Part shown: one piece after another, positions 8,135 through 16,645 of the stretch
How the letters are laid out: each line of letters opens with the position of its first letter
Numbering within the stretch: the first letter of the stretch is position 1
Source: an uncultured Paracoccaceae bacterium
GTDB taxonomy: Bacteria; Pseudomonadota; Alphaproteobacteria; Rhodobacterales; Rhodobacteraceae
NCBI GenBank assembly: GCA_937920555.1
Contig: CAKZTM010000032.1
Coordinates: forward strand, 1 to 64,000
Length of the DNA: 64,000 nt
Reading direction: 5' to 3'
Position numbers and translations under genes: made by a program
The notes under the pieces: generated by a model
Seen by the model: only the letters and a program-made list of their open reading frames with translations
Databases searched by the model: none
Told to the model about the DNA's origin: nothing

Positions 8135-8416
8135 ATGGAGAATATTCCCAATGAGACAAATTTCGCTGATTTAATAAGTACCGCCAAGGTAATGAAATTT
8201 ATGTTTAATCTGTCCTTGTTAATAACCTGTTAATAATTAAGGCAAAATTAAGGCAGCTTGAGCGCGTAAAAAATACACACGAAAAACGACTCGCCCTTAA
8301 CTTGAAAAGTGACCCTTCGATTCATCCGCGCTATCGTTCCGGCCACAATCTCACATTGCCCAGCCCCACCAAATGGCGCATAAACCGCGCAAATTTATCA
8401 TACCGGACCTGACCCC

Positions 8417-9706
8417 ATGCACGACATTCGCCTGATCCGCTCCAACCCGGACGCTTTTGATGCAGCACTTGCCCGCCGTGGAGAAGGCCCGCGCGCGCAA
8501 GAAATTTTGGCCATTGATGAGAGCAGGCGCGCCAAGATCAAGGCGTCCGAAGGCGCGCAGGCGGAGCGCAATGCTGCCTCCAAGCTGGTGGGAGCCGCGA
8601 AAGCTTCTGGCGATGAGGCGGAGTTTGAGCGTCTACGCGCTTTGGTGGCGTCCAAGAAAGATGAGCAGGCCGCACTAGAGGACGCCGTGAAGGCGGAGGA
8701 AGCCCGGCTGACTGGCCTTTTGGAAGTGCTCCCAAACAGCCCCTATGACAGCGTGCCAGACGGTGCGGATGAGGCCGACAATGTGGAGATCAATCGCTGG
8801 GGCAATCCGCGCAATTTCTCATTTACCCCAGTTGAGCATTTTGAAGTGCCTGCGGCAGCGGCGGGATTGGATTTTGAGACGGCGGCGAAAATCTCAGGCT
8901 CGCGTTTTGTGGTAATGAAAGGTGCTATGGTCCGTCTACAGCGGGCATTGGCGCAGTTCATGCTTGATACGCATATTACAAAGCATGGTTTGACGGAAAC
9001 CTGGGTGCCGGTGATCGTGCGGGACGAAGCCATGTACGGCACCGACAAGCTGCCCAAGTTCGGTGAGGACAGCTATCAAACCACAAATGGATGGTGGTTG
9101 ATCCCTACATCTGAGGTGCCGCTCACCTATACGGTTGCAGGCGACATCCTAAGTGATGCGGACTTGCCCATTCGCATGACCGCCCATTCACAATGTTTCC
9201 GCTCCGAGGCTGGATCTGCCGGCAAGGACACCACCGGCATGCTGCGTCAACACCAGTTTGAGAAGGTTGAAATGGTGTCGATCACCAAGCCCGAGGATAG
9301 CGATGCGGAATTGGAGCGCATGACCAAATGCGCTGAAGGCATTCTTGAGGCGCTCGACCTGCCCTACCGGACCGTTGTTCTATGCACAGGTGATATGGGG
9401 TTTGGCGCCCGGCGCACTCATGATATCGAAGTTTGGCTCCCCGGCCAGAACACGTACCGGGAGATCAGCTCGTGCTCCACAACCGGTGATTTTCAGGCCC
9501 GCCGGATGAATGCCCGCTTTCGCCGCGCAGACGGCAAACCGGAATTCGTTCACACTCTGAATGGCTCCGGCCTTGCGGTCGGACGGTGTTTGATCGCTGT
9601 GGTTGAGAATTATCAGCAAGAAGATGGCTCGATCACCATTCCGGCTGTTCTTCAGCGCTATATGAGCGACGCACAGACCATTAGCACGGATGGGCAATTG
9701 ATCTGA
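8417..9706 (+). CDS. serS: Serine--tRNA ligase
   Basis: Charges tRNA-Ser (and tRNA-Sec) with serine in the cytoplasm. The 429-residue protein has the N-terminal antiparallel coiled-coil arm (about 1-105, [18 protein letters not shown] onward) that holds the long variable arm of tRNA-Ser, then the class II catalytic core: motif 2 in [21 protein letters not shown] (about 265-285) and motif 3 in [20 protein letters not shown] (about 380-400). Length and start match the family. It is monocistronic here, preceded by a gene-free region. Confidence 0.98.
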   Translation: MHDIRLIRSNPDAFDAALARRGEGPRAQEILAIDESRRAKIKASEGAQAERNAASKLVGAAKASGDEAEFERLRALVASKKDEQAALEDAVKAEEARLTGLLEVLPNSPYDSVPDGADEADNVEINRWGNPRNFSFTPVEHFEVPAAAAGLDFETAAKISGSRFVVMKGAMVRLQRALAQFMLDTHITKHGLTETWVPVIVRDEAMYGTDKLPKFGEDSYQTTNGWWLIPTSEVPLTYTVAGDILSDADLPIRMTAHSQCFRSEAGSAGKDTTGMLRQHQFEKVEMVSITKPEDSDAELERMTKCAEGILEALDLPYRTVVLCTGDMGFGARRTHDIEVWLPGQNTYREISSCSTTGDFQARRMNARFRRADGKPEFVHTLNGSGLAVGRCLIAVVENYQQEDGSITIPAVLQRYMSDAQTISTDGQLI

Positions 9707-9723
9707 CGCTCCATTTGGGCGCC

Positions 9724-9750
9724 GTAGCAACATTTTTCCGCTACATTTTG
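9724..9750 (+). terminator. Weak possible terminator after serS
   Basis: A 5-bp stem GTAGC/GCTAC (9724-9728 and 9740-9744) is followed by ATTTTG, 15 bases after the serS stop. The stem is short, so this is a tentative call. Confidence 0.3.
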
Positions 9751-9881
9751 TAACCATAGGACTTTTTGGTATTCACGGCCCAGCATTGTGGTATATGTAG
9801 CGCATGAGGCAGGCCACAACGGTTCGCTCAAGCAGTAATACGCCTAAAAAACAAAATCCGTCACATAAACGGAGGGGCAAG

Positions 9882-10385
9882 ATGAGATCTACCGCAGTTT
9901 TATGCGCATGTTTGGCGTTTGGCGCCTGTGCGCAACCGGAATTAATAAGTCTTGATGATATTCGTGATGCGCGCGGGGAATTGCCCGGGTTCAGCACGGT
10001 GATCAATTGCAGCAATGCACCGAAGATTATTTTCGACAAGCACGGCGAGATTGTGGAGATGATCCATCCGATCCGTCATCCGTCGTGTTCGGAGAAAGTG
10101 ACAAAACGCGATCGGGCAAGATCGCGGGTCATTCTGGAGAGCACAGATAAGAGCTCGCCGGTAAGAGCGACCCCGGAGCCTACACCGATTGAGCAAACCT
10201 CCGCGGAACCACTTACGCCAAAAGTGCCGAATTTGCGTCCCACTACACCGGTGGCACCGATCCTGCCTGTGGCATGCAATGACCCCGATGATTGTCATGA
10301 TCATCCTGATCATGATCCGTTGACCCATGATAACGCGTTAGAGCAACGGACCATTCACGGTATTGTGCCTGTCGCTGGTGGCTAA
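9882..10385 (+). CDS. Putative lipoprotein with His/Asp-rich C-terminus, unknown function
   Basis: The frame is open from 9804, but the ATG at 9882 follows GGAGGGG by 5-6 bases and starts a lipoprotein signal (MRSTAVLCACLAFGAC) with lipobox F-G-A-C; the mature chain begins at that Cys (residue 16). The 167-residue protein has a short ordered region (about 20-75, with two further cysteines), a Pro/Thr/Glu-rich linker, and a tail CNDPDDCHDHPDHDP with two Cys, four His and many Asp that looks metal-binding. No family is recognised. It is flanked by serS and a palindromic repeat that begins within its stop codon. Probably outer-membrane anchored. Confidence 0.7.
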   Translation: MRSTAVLCACLAFGACAQPELISLDDIRDARGELPGFSTVINCSNAPKIIFDKHGEIVEMIHPIRHPSCSEKVTKRDRARSRVILESTDKSSPVRATPEPTPIEQTSAEPLTPKVPNLRPTTPVAPILPVACNDPDDCHDHPDHDPLTHDNALEQRTIHGIVPVAGG

Positions 10386-10458
10386 AGCGTTTTGCTTTTA
10401 ACTTGAGACATAAGACATCACCCAACGCGTTGAAATCTTTGATTTCAGAAAGCTTTAG
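10382..10458. repeat. Imperfect palindromic element (77 bp), REP-like
   Basis: Outer arms CTAAAGC (10382-10388) and GCTTTAG (10452-10458) are perfect complements, and 11 of the outer 13 positions pair. Inside lie AAAGC/GCTTT and a TGAAATC-TTT-GATTTCA hairpin (10431-10447). The element starts in the lipoprotein stop codon. The nested structure is typical of dispersed bacterial palindromes; it also may serve as terminator for the lipoprotein gene. Confidence 0.55.
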
Positions 10459-10507
10459 GTGGTTCCGGATTTAAGGCCTAACGCTCTAGGAGTGTGTTGT
10501 GACGGGC

Positions 10508-11182
10508 CTAATTGGCGCGCCACCCATCGGTGTTGATCTGGATCCATACCGGAGCCCGGCCATTTGGCAGCTCAATGTTGAGCAACAGCTCCGCATCTCG
10601 GCGCAGGACGCTGCAAAACACCCCTTCCCCGACTTCTTGAGTGTCAATGCAGTCTGAGATTTCGAATCCCATGGGCACCATCACCTCAAAGGCACGCGCA
10701 GAGCTGCGGCCGGTGATTCTGGTGCCCAGCCCCAAGGGGCCGTAAGCCTCTGGGGTCTCAAGACTGTAAGTGACCGGCAATGCTGCGGGACCGGGAGAAA
10801 ATACCGCCCCAGCCAATGCGGGCCCTGCCAGGCCGCCGAACGTGTTGATGCCAAACAAAACAGCATGCAGTCCCGAACTGCGGCCAAAGGCCCCGGGCAG
10901 GCTTTTGGGGCGAAACACAAAACACAACCCCAACCCGATCAACATCATCAGGAGGATCGCGAAGAATTCCAAAGTGGCCACATCAATATTTGGGATGCGC
11001 ACTTTTGCATATTTTGCGATCTCAGTGGTGGCCGGAACAGGGTTTTTCAAAATATCGGCGAGGATCAAACACATGCTTCCAACCAGCGACGCCAAGATGA
11101 TCGCCCAAAAGCCAACGGGTGGCTGTGCGGGTTTGGGGCCGCGTGTGGCGGAGGGGGTCAGGTCAAAAGTCTCGAACGACAT
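10508..11182 (-). CDS. Membrane protein of unknown function
   Basis: The ATG at 11182 (MSFETFDLTPSATRG) follows GGGAG by 7 bases and is preferred to an upstream start at 11212. The 224-residue product has a short Pro-rich cytoplasmic head, hydrophobic segments near residues 23-42, 65-85 and possibly 105-125, then a soluble C-terminal domain of about 90 residues (GYPLGLGTRITGRSSARAFE-like region, with Cys at the CIDTQEVGEGVFCSVLRR segment that could form a disulfide). No family is recognised. It stands alone, divergent from nothing close and 100 bases upstream of the TbpB-like gene end. Function not inferable. Confidence 0.65.
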   Translation of the reverse strand: MSFETFDLTPSATRGPKPAQPPVGFWAIILASLVGSMCLILADILKNPVPATTEIAKYAKVRIPNIDVATLEFFAILLMMLIGLGLCFVFRPKSLPGAFGRSSGLHAVLFGINTFGGLAGPALAGAVFSPGPAALPVTYSLETPEAYGPLGLGTRITGRSSARAFEVMVPMGFEISDCIDTQEVGEGVFCSVLRRDAELLLNIELPNGRAPVWIQINTDGWRAN

Positions 11183-11282
11183 GGTTTGTCTCCCGGTTGG
11201 TGAACTCTGCACAAGCAGGTTGCTTTATCCAACCGGGATGACGAAGTGATAAGTCTCACAGTCTTTGGTAAAAATCGGACGC

Positions 11283-12047
11283 TTAACGGGTTGCGCCATA
11301 AAGGCCGCCGACGAACTCGGTCGGTGTTTCCAGATACAGCCCGCCACCAACTTGATCGGCATTGCTGCCAAAGAACTGGCCGTCAATGCTGGACGAGTTA
11401 ATGGTCACATCCGCACTGGACAATCTGGAGCCAAAGGATGTGCCCGAAAGATTGGTTGGATCAATGGACATGGATGCGCCGGGATTGCCCGGCAACACAC
11501 CGCTGAGTGTTCCGGCCACTTGCCCCCCCGCGAAATCCACGTTGAGGTTGATCGTGCCCGCGCCAAATTCGATATTCTGATTCATAGTCTTCACAACGCC
11601 CGTGTAGGTGGCAAACGACGACGGAAGACCAGACAGAGACGTGCGATTGCCATCAACAAAGAACATCGTATCGAGTGGACGTGACGTCTGATCTGTAACG
11701 AGGGTAAAATAGAGGATATCAGGCGTCACCGGACCGTCTTGGAGCAGGGTCCCCACGGCAAGGACATTGGTTCCTCCAAAATCCGCGTAGGTGTCATCGG
11801 GTTGGCGGGTCAGGAACAGCGACGAGCCGCCGACATTCACGGTGACATTGGTGTCGCTGGTGAAGCTCACCGTAACGGCATCAGAGGACACACCGCCCGG
11901 ATCGCCTAATAGGGCCACGCCGACGGTGCTCGCATTTTGTGAAAACGTGCGGCCGGTAATATTGCTTGTGTTAAATTCCGATATCTCGGCGCCCGCGCAT
12001 GCTGACAGACCGATTGCGACCGTCAAAGCCGTTGCATAATTTTTCAA
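11283..12047 (-). CDS. TbpB-like beta-barrel surface lipoprotein
   Basis: The open frame begins at 12095, but the best start is the TTG at 12047: it has GGAGA 6-7 bases upstream and directly begins a lipoprotein signal (KNYATALTVAIGLSAC, lipobox L-S-A-C). The 254-residue product is rich in Gly, Thr, Ser and Asn with alternating strands, and ends in GGLYLETPTEFVGGLYGATR, the closing pattern (G-x-F-G-x-x-R) of the transferrin-binding protein B barrel family, also seen in Slam-dependent lipoproteins. Such barrels are displayed on the outer membrane and bind host or environmental ligands; in marine bacteria the ligand is unknown. No Slam exporter is visible nearby. Confidence 0.7.
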   Translation of the reverse strand: MKNYATALTVAIGLSACAGAEISEFNTSNITGRTFSQNASTVGVALLGDPGGVSSDAVTVSFTSDTNVTVNVGGSSLFLTRQPDDTYADFGGTNVLAVGTLLQDGPVTPDILYFTLVTDQTSRPLDTMFFVDGNRTSLSGLPSSFATYTGVVKTMNQNIEFGAGTINLNVDFAGGQVAGTLSGVLPGNPGASMSIDPTNLSGTSFGSRLSSADVTINSSSIDGQFFGSNADQVGGGLYLETPTEFVGGLYGATR

Positions 12048-12263
12048 AACGCGTCTCCACTCGTTAAAATGTAAATTTTGTGTTAACCTATACAATCATA
12101 AGTACAGCTCAATTGTCTTATTTAACGCCAGAGTAATTAACCGACAAAATAGCAACTAATTTCACACACATCTGTCGTGTCTTGGTAATGAGCTGCTCCG
12201 CTTGAGCGCAATCCAAGCATGATCGCGATGGACCGGCGCAAAAATCTCCACTAAACCGCGCTC

Positions 12264-13442
12264 GTGGAGCAATTTGATGTCATCATTATAGGCGCGGGCG
12301 GCGCGGGGCTTATGTGTGCCGCGCAGGCCGGGCAAATGGGGGCGCGGGTCCTTCTTTTGGATCATGCGGACAAGCCGGGCAAGAAAATCCTGATTTCGGG
12401 CGGCGGTCGGTGCAATTTCACCAACACCGGTGCCGAGCCTGCCCGGTTCTTGTCTGAAAACCCGCATTTCGCAAAGTCCGCGCTAAGCCGCTACACGGCG
12501 CAAGATTTTATTGATTTGGTCGATCGCCACTACATCGCGTGGCACGAAAAGACCTTGGGTCAGTTGTTCTGTGACGGCTCGGCCCGCCAAATCGTCGCAA
12601 TGCTCAGGGACGAATGCGACAAAGGCGGGGTCACCCTTCGTCTTTCCCAAAATACTCAAAATCTGGACCATGCGGACGGGATATTTCGCGTGGGCGATGC
12701 GCGGGCCCCGCGGCTTGTCATTGCCACGGGCGGACCATCGATCCCGAAAATGGGGGCCACGCGGTTTTCATACGACGTCGCAAAGCGATTTAATATCAAT
12801 GTGATAGAGCCACGCCCTGCCCTCGTCCCGTTTACGCTGAACGACGATGAGATCATGTTCAAGAACCTCTCAGGCGTCGCCACTGAGACCATCGCCAGCA
12901 CCAATGACGCCCATTTTCGCGAGGCCAGTCTGTTTACCCATAAGGGTCTTTCGGGACCGGCGATCTTACAAATTTCCTCGTATTGGCGTCCCGGCGATGG
13001 TGTTTCTTTGAACCTCACGCCTAATGCGCCAGACGATTGGTTGATTGCGGCGAAAAAGACCCAGCCCCGGGCCCATCTCAAGACCGTTCTTGCCCAACAC
13101 CTTCCATCGCGCTTGGCCCAGGCGCTGGCGGACCGGATTGATCTGAGCACGGAGCTTTCAAACACGCCCGATAAGCTGCTGGCCGCTATCCAGACAGAGC
13201 TTTGGAGCTGGCCTTTTACACCCAACGGGACCGAAGGTTTTGCCAAGGCAGAGGTGACAGCAGGTGGGGTCGACACGAACGCTCTGTCGTCCAAGACAAT
13301 GGAGGCCAAAGCGGTTCCGGGTCTTTATTTCATCGGCGAGGCTGTAGACGTGACAGGATGGCTGGGCGGATATAATTTCCAATGGGCGTGGTCATCAGGG
13401 TGGGCAGCGGCTCAGCATATTGGGACGGTTTATGAAAGTTAA
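12264..13442 (+). CDS. NAD(P)/FAD-dependent oxidoreductase, HI0933/YhiN (BaiN-like) family
   Basis: A 392-residue flavoprotein with a GTG start. The N-terminal Rossmann dinucleotide-binding motif GAGGAGLMCA is at residues 9-18, followed by the family-specific SGGGRCNFTN at about 47-56, ATGGPSIPKMGATRFSYDVA at about 150-170, and the C-terminal FAD-closing EVTAGGVDTN and GEAVDVTGWLGGYNFQWAW. Members are soluble flavoproteins; some (BaiN) reduce bile-acid intermediates but the roseobacter substrate is unknown. Its stop overlaps the start of the next FAD oxidoreductase by 11 bases, so the pair is co-transcribed. Confidence 0.9.
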   Translation: MEQFDVIIIGAGGAGLMCAAQAGQMGARVLLLDHADKPGKKILISGGGRCNFTNTGAEPARFLSENPHFAKSALSRYTAQDFIDLVDRHYIAWHEKTLGQLFCDGSARQIVAMLRDECDKGGVTLRLSQNTQNLDHADGIFRVGDARAPRLVIATGGPSIPKMGATRFSYDVAKRFNINVIEPRPALVPFTLNDDEIMFKNLSGVATETIASTNDAHFREASLFTHKGLSGPAILQISSYWRPGDGVSLNLTPNAPDDWLIAAKKTQPRAHLKTVLAQHLPSRLAQALADRIDLSTELSNTPDKLLAAIQTELWSWPFTPNGTEGFAKAEVTAGGVDTNALSSKTMEAKAVPGLYFIGEAVDVTGWLGGYNFQWAWSSGWAAAQHIGTVYES

Positions 13443-14442
13443 TGTCATCGGTGCCGGTATTATTGGCGCGGCTCTTGCTTGGCGGCTGACGAAGGCCGGA
13501 GCTGATGTAACGCTGATCGATCCGCACCCCCCCGGTGGTGTGGCCAGTGCGGCCTCTTTTGGATGGATCAACGCAGCCCATGGCAATCCGCGCAATTATT
13601 TTGATTTGCGCATGGCCTCCATGACCGCTTGGCACCGGCTCAAAAAGCAAGACGCGACCGTGCCATTTCACCCCGACGGCACGCTTTACATGCATTATGA
13701 CACCGACCACGACCGCCATTTCGCGGAGCATTCCGCATGGGGCTATGATCTGCGGTGGATGGAGCGTGACGAAATCGCGAAAGCCGAGCCAAATCTCGCA
13801 AACCCGCCGGAGCGGTGTTTGTATGCGCCTTATGAAGGACAGCTTCACGTGGATGCGGCAGCGCGCTACTTTGCCGAGCAGTTAATAGCTGCGGGGGGTG
13901 TGGTTGTCCGCCAGCACGTACAAAACCTTGATACCGGAGCGGCAGATCACACGGTTCTGGCTGCCGGCACCGCCAGCGTAGATCTTGCCCGCACTATTGG
14001 GGTTTCTGTGCCTCTGACATCTCCACCGGGATTGTTGGTTTACTCCAAGCCGATAAAATCAAGGATCATTTTTCATACACTTCTCAGCGAGGGGCTGCAT
14101 ATTCAACAGCGCCCCGACGGCCGCTTGGTGGCTGGAGCCGATTTCGGCGGCGGATCTATAAATGACGACGTTCAAGCCGGGGCCGCCGAGATTTTCACAC
14201 GTATGGCCCGTTCCTTACCCAATGCGGCGCTTGAATATGACACATATTCCTTAGGGTTGCGCCCCACACCCATCGATGGCCTGCCAATAATTGGACAGCC
14301 CAGAGACGCGCCCGGTCTTTATGTGGCGGTTATGCATTCCGGTGCCACTTTAGCCCCGGTTGTTGCGGAGTTGGCGGCGCAAGAGATTATGACCGGGCAT
14401 CGCGATACTCTTTTAGAACCATTCGGGCCGGATCGTTTCTGA
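13432..14442 (+). CDS. FAD-dependent oxidoreductase, DadA/glycine oxidase-like
   Basis: The ATG at 13432 (MKVNVIGAGIIGAALAWRL) is the natural start; an in-frame TTG at 13420 would only add four residues. The 336-residue protein has the GxGxxG FAD motif at once, an ADVTLIDPHPPGG second strand with the acidic FAD-ribose ligand, a substrate domain, and a C-terminal LGLRPTPIDGLPIIGQP segment plus MHSGATLAPVVAELAAQEI that closes the flavin site, as in D-amino acid dehydrogenases and sarcosine/glycine oxidases. Substrate uncertain. It overlaps the upstream flavoprotein gene by 11 bases. Confidence 0.88.
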   Translation: MKVNVIGAGIIGAALAWRLTKAGADVTLIDPHPPGGVASAASFGWINAAHGNPRNYFDLRMASMTAWHRLKKQDATVPFHPDGTLYMHYDTDHDRHFAEHSAWGYDLRWMERDEIAKAEPNLANPPERCLYAPYEGQLHVDAAARYFAEQLIAAGGVVVRQHVQNLDTGAADHTVLAAGTASVDLARTIGVSVPLTSPPGLLVYSKPIKSRIIFHTLLSEGLHIQQRPDGRLVAGADFGGGSINDDVQAGAAEIFTRMARSLPNAALEYDTYSLGLRPTPIDGLPIIGQPRDAPGLYVAVMHSGATLAPVVAELAAQEIMTGHRDTLLEPFGPDRF

Positions 14443-14452
14443 GCGGCCCATC

Positions 14453-15061
14453 TCAAATCCGCCGGATACCCGTTGGGGTTTGAATGTCGGCAAATAGCTG
14501 GGCATGGTCCCCCTGCTCCACATGAACCCGCGGATCGGACAGATGGGTGCTTAGTGCCGCCTTGAGGTCTTGCGCGGCTGGATGGCACAGCGTCAATTTA
14601 TCCAAGGAGCAGCCAAGATCAGCCATGCGGGGCACCGGAAACTGTCCGTCCGGCCAGTCAATGATCGAGGGAAACGCACCATCAAAGGGCATTGTGCCGT
14701 CGTCGCGCACCGCAAGCTGCCAAAACATCTCACCGCGGGTCACATCCAAAGGTCGGCCCACATCCACCGCCAAATGATCAATATCGGTCATTCGCGCGAC
14801 CCGCGCGACCCAATGGATCACCCGCGGCGAGCCCGTAAACTGGTCCAGTCCGAACCAACGCGTCCGCGTGCTGGTCGCATCAGGATCAACTGCAATCACT
14901 TCTAAAAACGCCTCCTGCCCCAACTGCATGACGTGATTATGCGTGCCCATAAGCGGGTGTTTTCCGCCGGTGGGAATGTCCACGCCAAGGCGGTCTTTCA
15001 CATAAGCCACACCCGTCTCAAGACGCGTAGCGGCCACGACAATATGATCTAGTGTCAGCAC
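14453..15061 (-). CDS. VOC/glyoxalase-like domain protein
   Basis: The best start is a GTG at 15061 preceded by AGAAGGGA, beginning VLTLDHIVVAATRLETG, which is exactly where glyoxalase-like (Glyoxalase_3 type) domains begin; the longer open frame to 15127 would add an unrelated leader. The product of 202 residues has the metal-ligand-type His in LDHIVV, GGKHPLMGTHNHVM, and paired beta-alpha-beta modules ending LTLCHPAAQDLKAALS. The reaction is unknown; relatives include isomerases, dioxygenases and fosfomycin-type enzymes. Convergent with the DadA-like gene and divergent from surE 85 bases away. Confidence 0.85.
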   Translation of the reverse strand: MLTLDHIVVAATRLETGVAYVKDRLGVDIPTGGKHPLMGTHNHVMQLGQEAFLEVIAVDPDATSTRTRWFGLDQFTGSPRVIHWVARVARMTDIDHLAVDVGRPLDVTRGEMFWQLAVRDDGTMPFDGAFPSIIDWPDGQFPVPRMADLGCSLDKLTLCHPAAQDLKAALSTHLSDPRVHVEQGDHAQLFADIQTPTGIRRI

Positions 15062-15145
15062 GGGCTTTCCCTTCTCAATTCGGACATGGACCCAAGCGGT
15101 CGGCTGAAGTAAACCGCCTTTAACCAATCAAAAGAGGCACCAGCT

Positions 15146-15934
15146 ATGCGCATCCTAATCACCAATGACGATGGTATCCACGCCGAAGGGCTGAAGATCG
15201 CAAAATCGATTGCGCAAGAGGTTGCGGGCCCCGGTGGCGAGGTCTGGACGGCGGCGCCCATGGCTGAGATGTCCGGTGTAGCGCACTGTATTTCCTACAC
15301 AAAACCCGTGCGCAGTGAAAAACTGGCGGATCGCACATTTTCCATCGACGGCACACCCGCTGATTGCGTGTTGGTGGCGTTGTCCGCTTTGATGAAAGAT
15401 GCACCGCCCGACTTGATCCTGTCAGGCGTCAATCGCGGCAACAATATCTCGGAAAATACACTTTATTCTGGCACTGTTGGCGCGACCATGGAGGCGGTTC
15501 TTCACGGGATCCGCGCCATTGCATTGTCCCAGTTTTTCGGCCCAAAAAATGCGAAGGAAGACAATCCATTTGAGGCGGCTTTGGTACATGGCCCTGCCGT
15601 TGTGCGCCATCTGATGGAGAACGGCGCTTGGGAGGACCAGCCCTATGCGCCATTTTATAACGTCAACTTCCCGCCCATGATGTCTGCGGACGTGAAGGGG
15701 GCGAAAATTACCAATCAGGGGCGCCGGCCAGCTTCCACCAATTTTTCCGCCGAGCCTTATGAAGCACCGAACCGCCGCCGCTATTATTGGCTGGCTGGCG
15801 GCAATCAACAGGTCGCCTCGGAGCCCGGGTCGGATGCTCATGCCAACCTTGAGGGTTTCATCTCGGTCACACCTTGCAGGGCAGACCTGACGGCGCATGA
15901 TTTAGTTAAAGACCTCAGCGATTTCAGCCTCTAG
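15146..15934 (+). CDS. surE: 5'/3'-nucleotidase SurE
   Basis: Metal-dependent phosphatase that removes phosphate from nucleoside 5'- and 3'-monophosphates, linked to stationary-phase survival. The 262-residue protein starts [16 protein letters not shown], giving the two adjacent catalytic/metal Asp residues at 8-9, followed by the conserved Ser and Asn ligands in APMAEMSGV and [10 protein letters not shown], and the [11 protein letters not shown] loop. It is the first gene of a surE-pcm-nlpD cluster, a conserved arrangement in proteobacteria; only 11 bases separate it from pcm. Confidence 0.97.
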   Translation: MRILITNDDGIHAEGLKIAKSIAQEVAGPGGEVWTAAPMAEMSGVAHCISYTKPVRSEKLADRTFSIDGTPADCVLVALSALMKDAPPDLILSGVNRGNNISENTLYSGTVGATMEAVLHGIRAIALSQFFGPKNAKEDNPFEAALVHGPAVVRHLMENGAWEDQPYAPFYNVNFPPMMSADVKGAKITNQGRRPASTNFSAEPYEAPNRRRYYWLAGGNQQVASEPGSDAHANLEGFISVTPCRADLTAHDLVKDLSDFSL

Positions 15935-15945
15935 AATTCCGCTTT

Positions 15946-16593
15946 ATGGATGCCGCTACACGCCAGATGCAGTTTGTTTTTCAGCTCCGCTCCGCTGGCG
16001 TGCGCGATGCCCGTGTTCTGTCGGCAATGGAGGACATTCCGCGCGACGCCTTCATGGAAGGCATTTTCCAGGACCGGGCTTACGAGGATGTGGCCCTTCC
16101 GATCGCTTGCGGCCAAACCATATCAGCCCCGTCCGTGGTGGGTTTGATGACCCAAGCGTTGGATGTCATGCCACGCTCCAAAGTTTTGGAGATCGGCACG
16201 GGCTCCGGCTATCAGGCGGCTGTGCTGGCACATTTAGGGCGGCGGGTTTACACGCTTGAGCGTCACAAACAGCTTTCGAAGACTGCAAGTGCGGCTTTTA
16301 ACGCTCTGGGATTAAACAATATTGTAGCTTTGCACAAAGACGGCACCGAAGGATTGCCAGAGCAAGCGCCCTTTGACCGCATCCTTGTAACCGCCGCCGC
16401 CGACGATGTCCCCTCGCCCTTAATCGGCCAACTCGCGGAGGGTGGAGCCTTGGTCATGCCGGTGGGATCGCCGGACCAAACACAAAAGCTCATAAAAGTG
16501 ATTAAAACACCCGACGGTTTGGAGTATAAGGAGTTTCAAGACGTGCGGTTTGTCCCTTTGGTTGAAGGGATCGGAGCACCGAGCGACGCATAA
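15946..16593 (+). CDS. pcm: Protein-L-isoaspartate O-methyltransferase
   Basis: S-adenosylmethionine-dependent repair enzyme that methylates isoaspartyl residues in aged proteins. The 215-residue product has family length, with the N-terminal helix pair, [15 protein letters not shown] (substrate loop), the SAM-binding motif [16 protein letters not shown] at about 79-94, and a post-motif [16 protein letters not shown]. Cytoplasmic. It lies 11 bases after surE and 52 bases before the nlpD-like gene. Confidence 0.97.
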   Translation: MDAATRQMQFVFQLRSAGVRDARVLSAMEDIPRDAFMEGIFQDRAYEDVALPIACGQTISAPSVVGLMTQALDVMPRSKVLEIGTGSGYQAAVLAHLGRRVYTLERHKQLSKTASAAFNALGLNNIVALHKDGTEGLPEQAPFDRILVTAAADDVPSPLIGQLAEGGALVMPVGSPDQTQKLIKVIKTPDGLEYKEFQDVRFVPLVEGIGAPSDA

Positions 16594-16645
16594 GCCCGAC
16601 AAAACGGGCACACGCGTGACGAGCAATGACAGACGCGAGGCGACT

